A stretch of DNA of 50,034 nt from Micromonospora sp. AMSO31t (lineage in GTDB: Bacteria; Actinomycetota; Actinomycetes; Mycobacteriales; Micromonosporaceae). Of the stretch, positions 16,013-24,588 are shown one piece after another. The stretch spans positions 1 through 50,034 of the forward strand of contig NZ_WBKT01000027.1 in assembly GCF_008868175.1 (NCBI RefSeq), in the 5' to 3' direction. The notes beneath the pieces were generated by a model, which worked only from the letters and a program-made list of their open reading frames with translations, ran no database searches and had not been told where the DNA came from. Every line of letters begins with the position of its first letter. The first letter of the stretch is position 1. Made by a program: the position numbers and the translations under genes.

Positions 16013-16948
16013 TCAGCGGGCCGCAGCGAGGCGGGCGGCGCGGGCCGCGCGCTTCTCCTCGAACCGGGACGCCTGCGTCTCCAGCCTCTCCAGGTGGGCG
16101 GCGATCTGGTCGCGGGCGGCCTCCCCGTCGGCGTCCAGGCCGGTCGCCTCGAAGAGGTTCCACTGGCGCAGCACCGGGACCACCACCTCGTCGCGGTGCT
16201 GGCGCAGATCGTAGATGCCGGCCAGGGCGATCGCCACCGACTTGCGGGCGAAGCCGTCGATGCCGACGCCCGGCATCTGGAAGTCGGCCAGCACGTCGGC
16301 GACGGCCCGCATGGCCTGGCTCGGGGCCAGCTCGAACGCGGCGCCGAGCAGGTTCCGGTAGAAGACCATGTGCAGGTTCTCGTCGGCGGCCACCCGGGCC
16401 AGCAGCGCCTCGCAGGCCGGGTCGCCGGTGGCCCGGCCGGTGTTGCGGTGCGAGACCCGGGTCGCCAGCTCCTGGAACGAGACGTACGCCAGCGAGTGCA
16501 GCACCTCGTCGTCGTGGGTGTTCACGTAGCCCGCCGACATGTGCGTCATCCGGGCCCGCTCCAGGGCCACCGGGTCGACGGCCCGGGTGACCGTCAGGTA
16601 GTCGCGGATCGCCGTGCCGTGCCGCCCCTCCTCGGCGGTCCACCGGTGCACCCAGGTCCCCCACGCGCCGTCCCGCCCGAACAGGGTGGCGATCTCGTGG
16701 TGGTACGAGGGCAGGTTGTCCTCGGTGAGCAGGTTGACGATCAGCGCGGTCCGCGCCACCTCGGGGATGGTCGAGTCGCTCTCCGTCCACGGCTCGCCGC
16801 CGAGCGGGCCGTCGAAGGTCCGGCCCTCGCTCCACGGCACGTACTCGTGCGGGAACCACTCCTTGGCCAGCGACAGGTGCCGGTCGAGGTTCTTCTCGAC
16901 CACGGGTTCGAGCTCGAGGAGCAGGGCGGTCTGGCTGAGCACGGTCAC
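16013..16948 (-). CDS. Acyl-ACP desaturase (stearoyl-ACP desaturase family)
   Basis: Soluble di-iron fatty acid desaturase of about 311 residues (DesA family), introducing a double bond into an acyl chain carried by ACP. Iron ligand motifs are visible in order: LTEDNLPSYHHEI (E and ExxH-type helix), WTAEEGRHG (EExRH), FQELATRVSH and AADENLHMVFY (ExxH). The GTG at 16948 is chosen because GGGAG precedes it at 7 nt; a longer frame would pass through the palindrome. The C-terminal 35 residues are a basic coiled-coil-like helix (LETQASRFEEKRAARAARLAAAR). A 29-bp palindrome overlaps the upstream region. No ferredoxin gene is adjacent. Confidence 0.9.
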   Translation of the reverse strand: MTVLSQTALLLELEPVVEKNLDRHLSLAKEWFPHEYVPWSEGRTFDGPLGGEPWTESDSTIPEVARTALIVNLLTEDNLPSYHHEIATLFGRDGAWGTWVHRWTAEEGRHGTAIRDYLTVTRAVDPVALERARMTHMSAGYVNTHDDEVLHSLAYVSFQELATRVSHRNTGRATGDPACEALLARVAADENLHMVFYRNLLGAAFELAPSQAMRAVADVLADFQMPGVGIDGFARKSVAIALAGIYDLRQHRDEVVVPVLRQWNLFEATGLDADGEAARDQIAAHLERLETQASRFEEKRAARAARLAAAR

Positions 16949-16958
16949 GGCGATCTCC

Positions 16959-16987
16959 CTACGGTGGCGTAACTTACGCCACCGTAG
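16959..16987. promoter_or_regulatory. 29-bp perfect palindrome, operator of the desaturase gene
   Basis: Two 14-bp arms, CTACGGTGGCGTAA (16959-16972) and TTACGCCACCGTAG (16974-16987), flank one central base with no mismatch. It ends 10 bp before the desaturase GTG, where it would block transcription or early elongation. Its length and symmetry fit a TetR-type lipid regulator; no such gene is adjacent, so the regulator acts from elsewhere. Confidence 0.8.
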
Positions 16988-16999
16988 GTCCAATCGTCG

Positions 17000-18340
17000 T
17001 CAGGCGCCAGCCGTCGACGGCCCGACCAGCGGCTTCAGGTCGGCCCGGGGCGGCGTCCACTCCCCCGCCGCGGCGGCCACCTGCTCGCCCGAGCGGATGT
17101 CCTTCACCTCGTCGCCCTCGGCGCCGGGGAACCAGACGTACGGGATGCCGCGCCGCTCGGCGTACCGGATCTGCTTGCCGAACTTGGCCGCGCTCGGCGA
17201 CACCTCGGTGGGGATGCCCCGCGAGCGCAGCGCCTCGGCCACCCGGTTGCTGGCCGCCCGCTCCTCCTCGGCGGTCACCGCGACCAGCACGCAGGTCGGC
17301 ACGTCCCGGGAGACCGACAGCGCGCCCGCGCCGAAGAGCAGGCCGAGCAGCCGGGTCACCCCGATCGAGATGCCCACCCCGGGGAAGCGGGTGGCGCCGG
17401 AGCTGGCCAGGTTGTCGTACCGCCCGCCGGAGCAGATCGAGCCGAACCGCTCGTAGCCGATCATCTGGGTCTCGTAGACCGTGCCGGTGTAGTAGTCCAG
17501 GCCGCGGGCGATCCGCAGGTCGGCGACGCAGAGACCGGGCGAGTGCGCGGCGGCGGTCTCCACCACCGCGACCAGCTCCGCGATGCCCTCGTCCAGCAGC
17601 GGGTCGGTCACCCCGAGGGCGCGCACCGCGTCGGCGAACGAGGCGTCCGGCGCGGAGATCTCGGCCAGCGCCAGGCACGCCTTGGCCTGCGCCTCACTCG
17701 CCCCGGCGGTCTCCGCCAGCAGCTCGGCGACCTTCGCCGGGCCGATCTTGTCGAGCTTGTCGACCGCGCGCAGCGCCGCCTCCGGGTCGGTCAGCCCCAC
17801 GCCGCGGTAGAAGCCCTCGCAGATCTTGCGGTTGTTGACCTGGATCCGCACCGGCGGGATCGGCAGCGAGCGCAGCGCGTCGCCGATCACCAGCGGCATC
17901 TCGGCCTCGTAGTGGGCCGGCAGGGTGTCCCGGTCGACGATGTCGATGTCGGCCTGGAGGAACTCCCGGTAGCGCCCCTCCTGCGGGCGCTCGCCCCGCC
18001 ACACCTTCTGGATCTGGTAGCGGCGGAACGGGAACTGGAGCTTGCCGGCGTTCTCCAGCACGTACCGGGCGAACGGCACGGTCAGGTCGAAGTGCAGGCC
18101 CAGCGCGTCGTCACCGGCGGGGCCGTCGGTGTCGGCCTGCAGCCGGCGCAGCACGTAGACCTCCTTCGAGGTCTCCCCCTTGCGCAGCAGCTGGTCGAGG
18201 GGCTCGACCGAGCGGGTCTCCAGCGGCGCGAAGCCGTACAGCTCGAAGGTGGCGCGGATCCGGTCGAGCACGAACTGCTCGATCATCCGCTGGGCGGGCG
18301 TCCACTCCGGGAAACCGGAGATGGGCGTGGGCTTGCTCAT
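17000..18340 (-). CDS. hisS: Histidine--tRNA ligase
   Basis: Class II histidyl-tRNA synthetase of 446 residues. Visible: motif 1 region near residue 40 (FAPLETRSVEPLDQLL), FDLTVPFARYV, motif 2 RRYQIQKVWRGERPQEGRYREFLQADIDIV, the histidine-specific RGLDYYTGTVYE, and motif 3 GVGISIGVTRLLGLL, then the C-terminal anticodon-binding domain (VLVAVTAEEERAASNRVAEALRSRGIPTEV). AAGGAG is placed 7 nt before the ATG. It follows the MBL hydrolase gene in the same direction with 57 bp between, the arrangement seen in many actinomycetes near relA. Confidence 0.97.
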   Translation of the reverse strand: MSKPTPISGFPEWTPAQRMIEQFVLDRIRATFELYGFAPLETRSVEPLDQLLRKGETSKEVYVLRRLQADTDGPAGDDALGLHFDLTVPFARYVLENAGKLQFPFRRYQIQKVWRGERPQEGRYREFLQADIDIVDRDTLPAHYEAEMPLVIGDALRSLPIPPVRIQVNNRKICEGFYRGVGLTDPEAALRAVDKLDKIGPAKVAELLAETAGASEAQAKACLALAEISAPDASFADAVRALGVTDPLLDEGIAELVAVVETAAAHSPGLCVADLRIARGLDYYTGTVYETQMIGYERFGSICSGGRYDNLASSGATRFPGVGISIGVTRLLGLLFGAGALSVSRDVPTCVLVAVTAEEERAASNRVAEALRSRGIPTEVSPSAAKFGKQIRYAERRGIPYVWFPGAEGDEVKDIRSGEQVAAAAGEWTPPRADLKPLVGPSTAGA

Positions 18341-18397
18341 CGCGTACTCCTTGGGCGCCGCGCGAACCGCGCGGTGAGGTCGTGGGTCGCGGCCGGG

Positions 18398-19117
18398 TTA
18401 CAGGCCGCGGGTGGGCGCGGCCGGGCGCGCGCCGCCGGTGCCCGACACCTCGACGAGGTACGGGTTGGTCGCGCGCTCGCGGCCGATGGTGGTCTGCGGG
18501 CCGTGGCCGGGCAGGACGACGGTGTCGTCGGCCAGCGGGAGGACCTTCTCCCGGAGGCTGGCCAGCATGCGGGGCATGCTGCCGCCCGGCAGGTCGGTGC
18601 GGCCGATCGAGCCGGCGAACAGCACGTCACCGGAGAGGCAGATCTCGTCGGCCTCCCAGGGCGAGCCGGCGCCGGGCATCCGGAACAGCACCGACCCGCC
18701 GGTATGGCCCGGGGCGTGGTCGACGGTGATCTCCAACCCGGCCAGCGACAGGGTCGCGCCGTCGGTCAGCTCCGCCACGTCCTCCGGCTCGGCGTACGGC
18801 AGCCGCCCGCCGAAGAGCTGCGTGAGGTCCATCGAGAGCGCCTTGGCCGGGTCGGCCAGCAGCTCCCGGTCCTCCGGGTGGACGTAGGCGGGGATGCCCC
18901 GCGCGCCGCAGACCGGGGCCACCGAGAAGGTGTGGTCGAGGTGGCCGTGGGTGAGCAGCACGGCGGCCGGGTGCAGGCGGTGCTCGGCGAGCACGGCGTC
19001 GAGCCGGTCGAGCACCCCGATGCCGGGGTCGACCACCACGCACTGCTCCCCCGGCGCGGTCGCCACCACATAGCAGTTGGTGCCGAAGGCGTCCGCGGGA
19101 AAGCCGGCCACGAGCAC
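18398..19117 (-). CDS. MBL-fold metallohydrolase, glyoxalase II-like
   Basis: A 239-residue metallo-beta-lactamase-fold hydrolase. The metal motif THGHLDHT (HxHxDH) is near residue 55, with further ligands in DHAPGHTGGSVLF (His), LSGDVLFAGSIGRTDLP (Asp) and VLPGHGPQTTIGRERATNPYL (His). This order is that of hydroxyacylglutathione hydrolase-like proteins; since actinobacteria lack glutathione, the thiol is probably mycothiol or the substrate is something else. The GTG start has AAGGGGAG upstream. It lies between hisS and the divergent cyclophilin genes, a conserved setting. Confidence 0.9.
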   Translation of the reverse strand: MLVAGFPADAFGTNCYVVATAPGEQCVVVDPGIGVLDRLDAVLAEHRLHPAAVLLTHGHLDHTFSVAPVCGARGIPAYVHPEDRELLADPAKALSMDLTQLFGGRLPYAEPEDVAELTDGATLSLAGLEITVDHAPGHTGGSVLFRMPGAGSPWEADEICLSGDVLFAGSIGRTDLPGGSMPRMLASLREKVLPLADDTVVLPGHGPQTTIGRERATNPYLVEVSGTGGARPAAPTRGL

Positions 19118-19278
19118 GTCCGCTCCCCTTCCGTCGGGTCGTCGTCCCTGTCAGCAGCCTAGCCGCACGGGCGACCCGGTTTCGCCGACCACCGGCCCCA
19201 GTCGTCCCGTCAGGCACAGTGACAACGCCCGATAAACCGAGGCCGGACCTCGTACACCACTTTCCCAGCCGGTACCCG

Positions 19279-19284
19279 TACACT
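19279..19284 (+). promoter_or_regulatory. Candidate -10 for the cyclophilin pair
   Basis: TACACT at 19279-19284 is a good actinobacterial -10 hexamer about 90 bp before the first cyclophilin start; no clear -35 is at the proper distance. Confidence 0.3.
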
Positions 19285-19375
19285 CTGGCGGGCGTGTGGC
19301 GTGGCGCACCCCCGCGACAGCGGGCGGGCAGCGCCCGGCGCCGGCGAGGACCAGGGCAGAGGAAGGGGAGCACGG

Positions 19376-20245
19376 GTGGCTTCCAGCAGGGACCGGCAGC
19401 GCAAACTGGCGCGCGCCAAGCTCGACCGGCAGCTGGCCCGGCGGGCCGCGTCCGCCAAGCGCCGCCGGCAGATCCAGGCCGGCGTCGGCGCCGCCGTGGT
19501 GCTCGCGTTGATCGTGGCCGGTTCGGCCTGGGCGCTCGGCGCCTTCGACTCCGATCCGAAGAAGCAGGCCGCCGAGGACACCTGCCTCTGGACGCCGCAG
19601 GACGCCACGGCCAACACCAACCTCAAGGACGTGGGCACCCCGGCCACCACCGGGCTGCCCACCGAGGGCACCCGGACCATGACGGTCACCACCAACCAGG
19701 GCGGCCCGATCACCGCCGACCTGGACGTGGCCGCCGCCCCGTGCGGCGCCGCGAGCATCTCGTTCCTGGCCGGCAAGTCGTTCTACGACAACACCAAGTG
19801 CCACGAGATCACCACCGAGGGGGCGCTGCGCTGCGGCGACCCGAGCGGCAGCGGCATCGGCGGCCCGACCTACTCGTTCTACAACGAGAACGTCCCCACC
19901 GCGCCGGAGGCCAGCCCGTCCGCCTCGCCGGCGCCGGCGCAGCCCCCGGCGTACCCGAAGGGCACGGTCGCCATGATCGGCAACCCGCCCGGCAGCAACG
20001 GCAGCCAGTTCCTGATCTTCTTCAAGGACTTCAACCCGGCCAAGCCGGCGTACACCGTCGTCGGCAAGGTCACCGGCGGCCTCGACGTGGTGGAGAAGAT
20101 CGGCGCCCTGCCGACCGTGGACAATGGGAGCGGGGCCAAGGTCAAGCCGAAGACGGACGTGGTGATCCAGAGCCTCACCGTCGGCGAGCCGAACGCCGCG
20201 CCGGCCGCCACGAGCGCGCCGGCGGCGAGCCCCAGCGCCGGCTGA
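19376..20245 (+). CDS. Membrane-anchored cyclophilin-like protein with altered active site
   Basis: A 289-residue protein: charged cytoplasmic start (SSRDRQRKLARAKLDRQLARR), one membrane anchor (GVGAAVVLALIVAGSAWALGAF, about residues 37-58), linker, then an extracytoplasmic cyclophilin domain from about 90. The fold markers NTKCHEITTEGALRCGDPSG and GSNGSQFLIFF are present, but the catalytic Arg of cyclophilins (FHR in the family) is Glu here (CHE) and the following QGGD-type Gln is Arg (LRCGD). It also carries a Pro/Ala/Ser insert (EASPSASPAPAQPPA) and tail. Probably a chaperone-like or scaffolding paralogue without isomerase activity. GTG at 19376 is chosen from AAGGGGAG upstream. Confidence 0.88.
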   Translation: MASSRDRQRKLARAKLDRQLARRAASAKRRRQIQAGVGAAVVLALIVAGSAWALGAFDSDPKKQAAEDTCLWTPQDATANTNLKDVGTPATTGLPTEGTRTMTVTTNQGGPITADLDVAAAPCGAASISFLAGKSFYDNTKCHEITTEGALRCGDPSGSGIGGPTYSFYNENVPTAPEASPSASPAPAQPPAYPKGTVAMIGNPPGSNGSQFLIFFKDFNPAKPAYTVVGKVTGGLDVVEKIGALPTVDNGSGAKVKPKTDVVIQSLTVGEPNAAPAATSAPAASPSAG

Positions 20246-20310
20246 CCCGGCCGCCCCACCCTGAGCAGCGGCGAGCAGCGCCGTACCCGAGAAGCATGTG
20301 AGGAGTGACC

Positions 20311-21150
20311 GTGACGTCCACGAGAGAGCGGCAGCGCGCGGCGGCGCGGGCCCGCCTCGAGCGGGAGATGGCCGAGCGGGCCGGCAAGGCCCGCAAGCGC
20401 CGGCAGACCCAGGCCATCGTCGGCGCCGCGGCCGTGCTGGTGCTCGTCGTGGCCGGCACCGTCTGGCTCGCCACCTCGCTCGGCGGTGACGACAAGAAGC
20501 AGAACACCGCCGGTGGCGAGGGGTTCTCGCAGTGCGCCTACACCGAGGTCCCCAAGGAGGGGCGCCCGAAGCAGATCAAGGACGTCGGGTTGCCCCCGGC
20601 CCAGCAGGGCAACAAGGGCACCCAGACGATGACGATCGACACCAACCTGGGCCCGATCACCGCGAAGCTCGACCGCGGCCTGGTGCCCTGCACGGCGGGC
20701 AGCTTCACCCACCTGGCCAGCAAGGGCTTCTTCGACAACACCAAGTGCCACCGGCTCGTCACCCAGGGCATCAAGGTGCTCCAGTGCGGCGACCCGAGCG
20801 CGACCGGCAACGGCTGGCGGGAGACCGACGGCACCGGCGGCCCGAGCTACAACCTCGCCGAGGAGAACCTGCCCACCGACAAGCGGCCCCCCTACCCGGA
20901 GGGCGTCATCGCGATGGCCAACTCGGCGCAGCCGGGCAGCACGGGCAGCCAGTTCTTCATCGTCTACGGCGACTCGCAGCTCGACCCGAACTACACGGTG
21001 CTCGGCACCATCACCGGCGGCATGGACCTGGTGAAGCAGGTCGCCGCGGCCGGTGACGACGGCGCCTTCGCCCAGCAGTCCGGCGGCGGTCACCCGAAGA
21101 AGGAGATCGTCATCAACAAGCTGAGCATGAGCGACATCCAGGGCGCCTGA
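20311..21150 (+). CDS. Membrane-anchored peptidyl-prolyl cis-trans isomerase (cyclophilin)
   Basis: A 279-residue paralogue of the preceding gene with the same plan: basic N-terminus (TSTRERQRAAARARLEREMAER), one membrane helix (IVGAAAVLVLVVAGTVWLATSL), then a cyclophilin domain facing outside. Here the active-site Arg is kept (CHRLVTQG) and so is the Gln (VLQCGDP), with GSTGSQFFIVYGDSQLDPNYTVLGTITGGMDLV. It should catalyse proline isomerisation of exported proteins. GTG at 20311 is chosen over 20305 because AGGAG is 5 nt before it and the start then matches the paralogue. It lies 65 bp behind the first copy and both are probably one operon. Confidence 0.92.
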   Translation: MTSTRERQRAAARARLEREMAERAGKARKRRQTQAIVGAAAVLVLVVAGTVWLATSLGGDDKKQNTAGGEGFSQCAYTEVPKEGRPKQIKDVGLPPAQQGNKGTQTMTIDTNLGPITAKLDRGLVPCTAGSFTHLASKGFFDNTKCHRLVTQGIKVLQCGDPSATGNGWRETDGTGGPSYNLAEENLPTDKRPPYPEGVIAMANSAQPGSTGSQFFIVYGDSQLDPNYTVLGTITGGMDLVKQVAAAGDDGAFAQQSGGGHPKKEIVINKLSMSDIQGA

Positions 21151-21167
21151 CCCGCCCGCACGACGAC

Positions 21168-21202
21168 GAAGCGCCCGCCGGCAGACCGCCGGCGGGCGCT
21201 TC
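21168..21202. terminator. Bidirectional terminator between cyclophilin and relA
   Basis: Perfect 14-bp arms GAAGCGCCCGCCGG (21168-21181) and CCGGCGGGCGCTTC (21189-21202) with a 7-nt loop, between convergent genes. Confidence 0.75.
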
Positions 21203-21224
21203 TCCATGTGCCCCTGTCGCGCTG

Positions 21225-23693
21225 TCAGGCGCCCGAGGTGACCCGGTAGGCGTCGAAGACGCCGTCGACCTTGCGGACCGCGGCCAGCAGGTGCCCGAGG
21301 TGCTTCGGGTCGGCCATCTCGAAGCTGAACCGGCTCACCGCCACCCGGTCCCGGGTGGTGGTGACCGTCGCGGACAGGATGTTGACCCGCTCGTCGGAGA
21401 GCACCCGGGTCACGTCCGCGAGGAGCTTGTGCCGGTCGAGGGCCTCCACCTGGATGGCCACCAGGAACGTGGAGGCGGAGGTGAGCTTCCAGCTCACCTC
21501 GACGACCCGCTCGCTCTGCGCGCGCAGGTCCTCGGCGTTGGCGCAGTCGTCCCGGTGCACGCTCACCCCGCCGGAGCGGGTGACGAAGCCGAACACCGCG
21601 TCCGGCGGCACCGGGGTGCAGCAGCGCGCCAGCTTGATCCAGACGTCGCTGACGCCCCGGACCACGACGCCGGGGTCGCTGCTGCTCTGCCGGCTGCGCG
21701 GTGGCCGGGTGGCGACGGCGGTCTCGGCGATGTCCTCCGCCGCGCCCTCCTCGCCGCCGTACGCCGCCATGAGCTTCTGCACGACCGACTGGGCGGAGAC
21801 CTGGCTGTCGCCGACGGCCGCGTAGAGCGAGGCCACGTCGGCCAGGTGCAGGTCCCGGGCGATCGCCATGAGCGCGTCCGAGGTGAGCATCCGCTGCAAC
21901 GGCATGCCCTGCTTGCGCATGGCCTTGACGATCGAGTCCTTGCCGGCCTCGATCGCCTCCTCGCGCCGCTCCTTGTTGAAGTACTGCCGGATCTTGGTGC
22001 GGGCGCGCGGGCTCTTGACGAAACCGAGCCAGTCCTGGGTCGGGCCGGCCGTGTCGGACTTCGAGGTGAAGATCTCGATCACGTCGCCGTTGGACAGCGT
22101 CGACTCCAGCGGCACCAGCTTGCCGTTGACCCGCGCGCCGATGCACTTGTGCCCGACCTCGGTGTGCACCGCGTACGCGAAGTCCACCGGCGTCGACCCG
22201 GTCGGCAGCGGGATGACGTCACCCTTCGGGGTGAAGACGTACACCTCCTGGCTGGACAGGTCGAACCGGAGCGCGTCGAGGAACTCGCTCGGGTCGGCCG
22301 CCTCCCGCTGCCAGTCCAGGAGCTGGCGCAGCCAGGTCATCTCGTCGATGTGCGCCGGCGGGCCGACCACCGGAACGCCCTTGTGCTCCTTGTACTTCCA
22401 GTGCGCGGCGATGCCGAACTCGGCGGTGCGGTGCATGGCGTAGGTGCGGATCTGCATCTCCACCGGCTTGCCGGTGGGCCCGATGACCGTCGTGTGCAAC
22501 GACTGGTACATGTTGAACTTGGGCATGGCGATGTAGTCCTTGAACCGGCCCGGCACCGGCTGCCAGTTGGCGTGGATGACGCCCAACGCCGCGTAGCAGT
22601 CGCGCACCGTGTCGACCAGGATCCGCACCCCGACCAGGTCGTAGATGTCGTTGAAGTCGCGCCCCCGCACGATCATCTTCTGGTAGATCGAGTAGAGGTG
22701 CTTCGGCCGGCCGGTGGTCTCCGCCTTGATCTTGGCGGCCTTGAGGTCGGTGGAGACCTTCTGGGTCACCTGGCGCAGCAGCGCCTCACGCTGCGGCTGG
22801 TGCTCGCCGATCAGCCGGTTGATCTCCTCGAACCGCTTCGGGAACAGCGTGCCGAAGGCCAGGTCCTCCAGCTCCCACTTGATCGTGTTCATACCGAGGC
22901 GGTGGGCCAGCGGGGCGAGGATCTCCAGCGTCTCCTTGGCCTTCTGCTCCTGCTTGGGGCGGGGCAGGAAGGTCAGGGTGCGCATGTTGTGCAGCCGGTC
23001 GGCCAGCTTGATGACCAGGACCCGCGGGTCCTTCGCCATGGCGACGACCATCTTGCGGATCGTCTCCGCCTTGGCCGCGTCGCCCAGCTTGACCTTGTCG
23101 AGCTTGGTGACGCCGTCGACCAGCAGGGCCACCTCGCCGCCGAAGTCGGCGCGCATCTGGTCGAGGGTGTATTCCGTGTCTTCGATCGTGTCGTGCAGCA
23201 GCGCCGCGACCAGGGTGGTGGTGTCCATGCCGAGGTTGGCCAGGATCGTCGCCACCGCGAGGGGGTGGGTGATGTAGGGGTCACCGGACTTGCGGTACTG
23301 GCCCGAGTGCCAGCGCGCGGCCGTGTCGAAGGCGCGCTGGAGCAGCCGGGCGTCGGCCTTGGGGTGGTTCTCGCGGTGGGTGGCGATCAGCGGCTCCAGC
23401 ACCTCGCTGACCTGCGAGGTCTGCCAGGGCGCGTTGAAGCGGGCCAGCCGGGCGCGCACCCTGCGGCCGGTCGGCGCGTTGGAAAGGGCGAAGCCGGCGC
23501 CGGGCGTGGGGTCCGCCGCGCCGTCGGTCGGGAACGGCACCACGACCGCCCCGCCGTCCGCCTTCCCGTCGGGCGCGTCGGCCGGGCCGGTCACCCGCGC
23601 CGGCGGGTTGCCGCTGCGCTCGGTCACCGAGCCGTCCGCGTCGCCTGTCGGGTGCACCGTGCCCTCCACCGGAGGAACGACATCGTGGGACAC
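21225..23693 (-). CDS. relA: Bifunctional (p)ppGpp synthetase/hydrolase RelA/SpoT
   Basis: Cytoplasmic stringent-response enzyme that makes and degrades (p)ppGpp. Domain order over about 822 residues: disordered N-terminus to ~90; HD hydrolase domain with [10 protein letters not shown] near 170 and [12 protein letters not shown]; synthetase domain with [32 protein letters not shown] and [14 protein letters not shown] domain ([33 protein letters not shown]); helical and zinc-finger-like region with [11 protein letters not shown]-terminal ACT domain ([36 protein letters not shown]). The GTG at 23693 follows AGGAGG closely; a GTG at 23705 is an alternative. TAGCAT (minus strand, 23852-23857) is a possible -10, giving a leader near 150 nt. 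Placed after apt as in many actinomycetes. Confidence 0.97.
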   Translation of the reverse strand: MSHDVVPPVEGTVHPTGDADGSVTERSGNPPARVTGPADAPDGKADGGAVVVPFPTDGAADPTPGAGFALSNAPTGRRVRARLARFNAPWQTSQVSEVLEPLIATHRENHPKADARLLQRAFDTAARWHSGQYRKSGDPYITHPLAVATILANLGMDTTTLVAALLHDTIEDTEYTLDQMRADFGGEVALLVDGVTKLDKVKLGDAAKAETIRKMVVAMAKDPRVLVIKLADRLHNMRTLTFLPRPKQEQKAKETLEILAPLAHRLGMNTIKWELEDLAFGTLFPKRFEEINRLIGEHQPQREALLRQVTQKVSTDLKAAKIKAETTGRPKHLYSIYQKMIVRGRDFNDIYDLVGVRILVDTVRDCYAALGVIHANWQPVPGRFKDYIAMPKFNMYQSLHTTVIGPTGKPVEMQIRTYAMHRTAEFGIAAHWKYKEHKGVPVVGPPAHIDEMTWLRQLLDWQREAADPSEFLDALRFDLSSQEVYVFTPKGDVIPLPTGSTPVDFAYAVHTEVGHKCIGARVNGKLVPLESTLSNGDVIEIFTSKSDTAGPTQDWLGFVKSPRARTKIRQYFNKERREEAIEAGKDSIVKAMRKQGMPLQRMLTSDALMAIARDLHLADVASLYAAVGDSQVSAQSVVQKLMAAYGGEEGAAEDIAETAVATRPPRSRQSSSDPGVVVRGVSDVWIKLARCCTPVPPDAVFGFVTRSGGVSVHRDDCANAEDLRAQSERVVEVSWKLTSASTFLVAIQVEALDRHKLLADVTRVLSDERVNILSATVTTTRDRVAVSRFSFEMADPKHLGHLLAAVRKVDGVFDAYRVTSGA

Positions 23694-23887
23694 CGGCCTC
23701 CTCACCGCTCGCCGGGAAGCGCCGGCCGTGCGGCCGACGTCCTGTCCAACCGGCCGAGGGGCCGGAGTTGTTCCGCGCCGGGCATCGGAACCTGGCGGCC
23801 CCGGCAGCCCCGCGCCGCCGGACGGTCACCCGCCCGGTCAAGCAAAGGGCAATGCTACCCGTACGCAGGGTACGCCGCCGCTCCGCC

Positions 23888-23911
23888 GGACGGACCGTGC
23901 CCGGTCCGCCC
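23888..23911 (-). terminator. Hairpin after apt
   Basis: GGACGGACCG and CGGTCCGCCC pair over ten positions with one mismatch and a TGCC loop, 16 bp past the apt stop codon. Confidence 0.45.
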
Positions 23912-23926
23912 GACGGGCCGGTGGGG

Positions 23927-24493
23927 TCAAACGGTCAGCAGGGCATGGACCGGACGCGGAGCGAGCCGGTCCCGCCCCTTGAGGAAGCTCAGCTCCATGA
24001 GGACCGTGAAGCCGGCCACCGTGCCGCCGGCCCGCTCCACCAGGTCCAGGGTGGCCTCGGCGGTGCCGCCGGTGGCGAGCACGTCGTCCAGCACCAGGAC
24101 CCGGTGGCCGGCCGTGAAGGCGTCCTGGTGCACCTCCAGGGTCGCCTCGCCGTACTCCAGCGCGTAGGAGGCCGAGTGGGTGGCCCGGGGCAGCTTGCCG
24201 GCCTTGCGCACCGGCACCACGCCGACTCCGGTGGCGTACGCGACCGCCGCCGCCAGCACGAACCCGCGCGCCTCGATGCCGACCACGGCGTCGAACGAGT
24301 CCTGCCCGTGGTGCGCGATGATCCCGTCGATCACCTCGCGGAAGGCCGCGCCGTCGGCGAAGAGCGGCATGAGGTCCTTGAACATGACACCGGGCTTCGG
24401 GAAGTCCGGCACGTCCAGCACCCGGCTGGCGACCAGTCGGGCGACCTCCGGGCCGCTGTCTCCCCGTACCCCGGTGGTGTGGGTCTCCGTCAC
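23927..24493 (-). CDS. apt: Adenine phosphoribosyltransferase
   Basis: Purine salvage enzyme converting adenine and PRPP to AMP. The 188 residues contain VPDFPKPGVMFKDLMPLFADG (APT N-terminal signature), VVGIEARGFVLAAAVAYATG, and the PRPP-binding loop VLVLDDVLATGGTAEATLDLV near residues 131-150. GTG start at 24493 with GGGACG upstream. It lies between secF and relA, transcribed in the same direction, with a strong hairpin separating it from secF. This secDF-apt-relA order is typical of actinobacteria. Confidence 0.96.
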   Translation of the reverse strand: MTETHTTGVRGDSGPEVARLVASRVLDVPDFPKPGVMFKDLMPLFADGAAFREVIDGIIAHHGQDSFDAVVGIEARGFVLAAAVAYATGVGVVPVRKAGKLPRATHSASYALEYGEATLEVHQDAFTAGHRVLVLDDVLATGGTAEATLDLVERAGGTVAGFTVLMELSFLKGRDRLAPRPVHALLTV

Positions 24494-24518
24494 GTGCGTC
24501 CCATGTCCTCTCGAACGA

Positions 24519-24564
24519 CGGCGGCGTCCGTCATGCCGCTTTCACAGCATGGCGGACGCCGCCG
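24519..24564 (-). terminator. Hairpin after secF
   Basis: Arms at 24519-24536 and 24547-24564 pair over 18 positions with one G-U (core CGGCGGCGTCCG/CGGACGCCGCCG) and a 10-nt loop. It separates secF from apt, so apt-relA probably has its own promoter. Confidence 0.65.
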
Positions 24565-24588
24565 GGTCGATCCCTACCGGGTGGGCGG

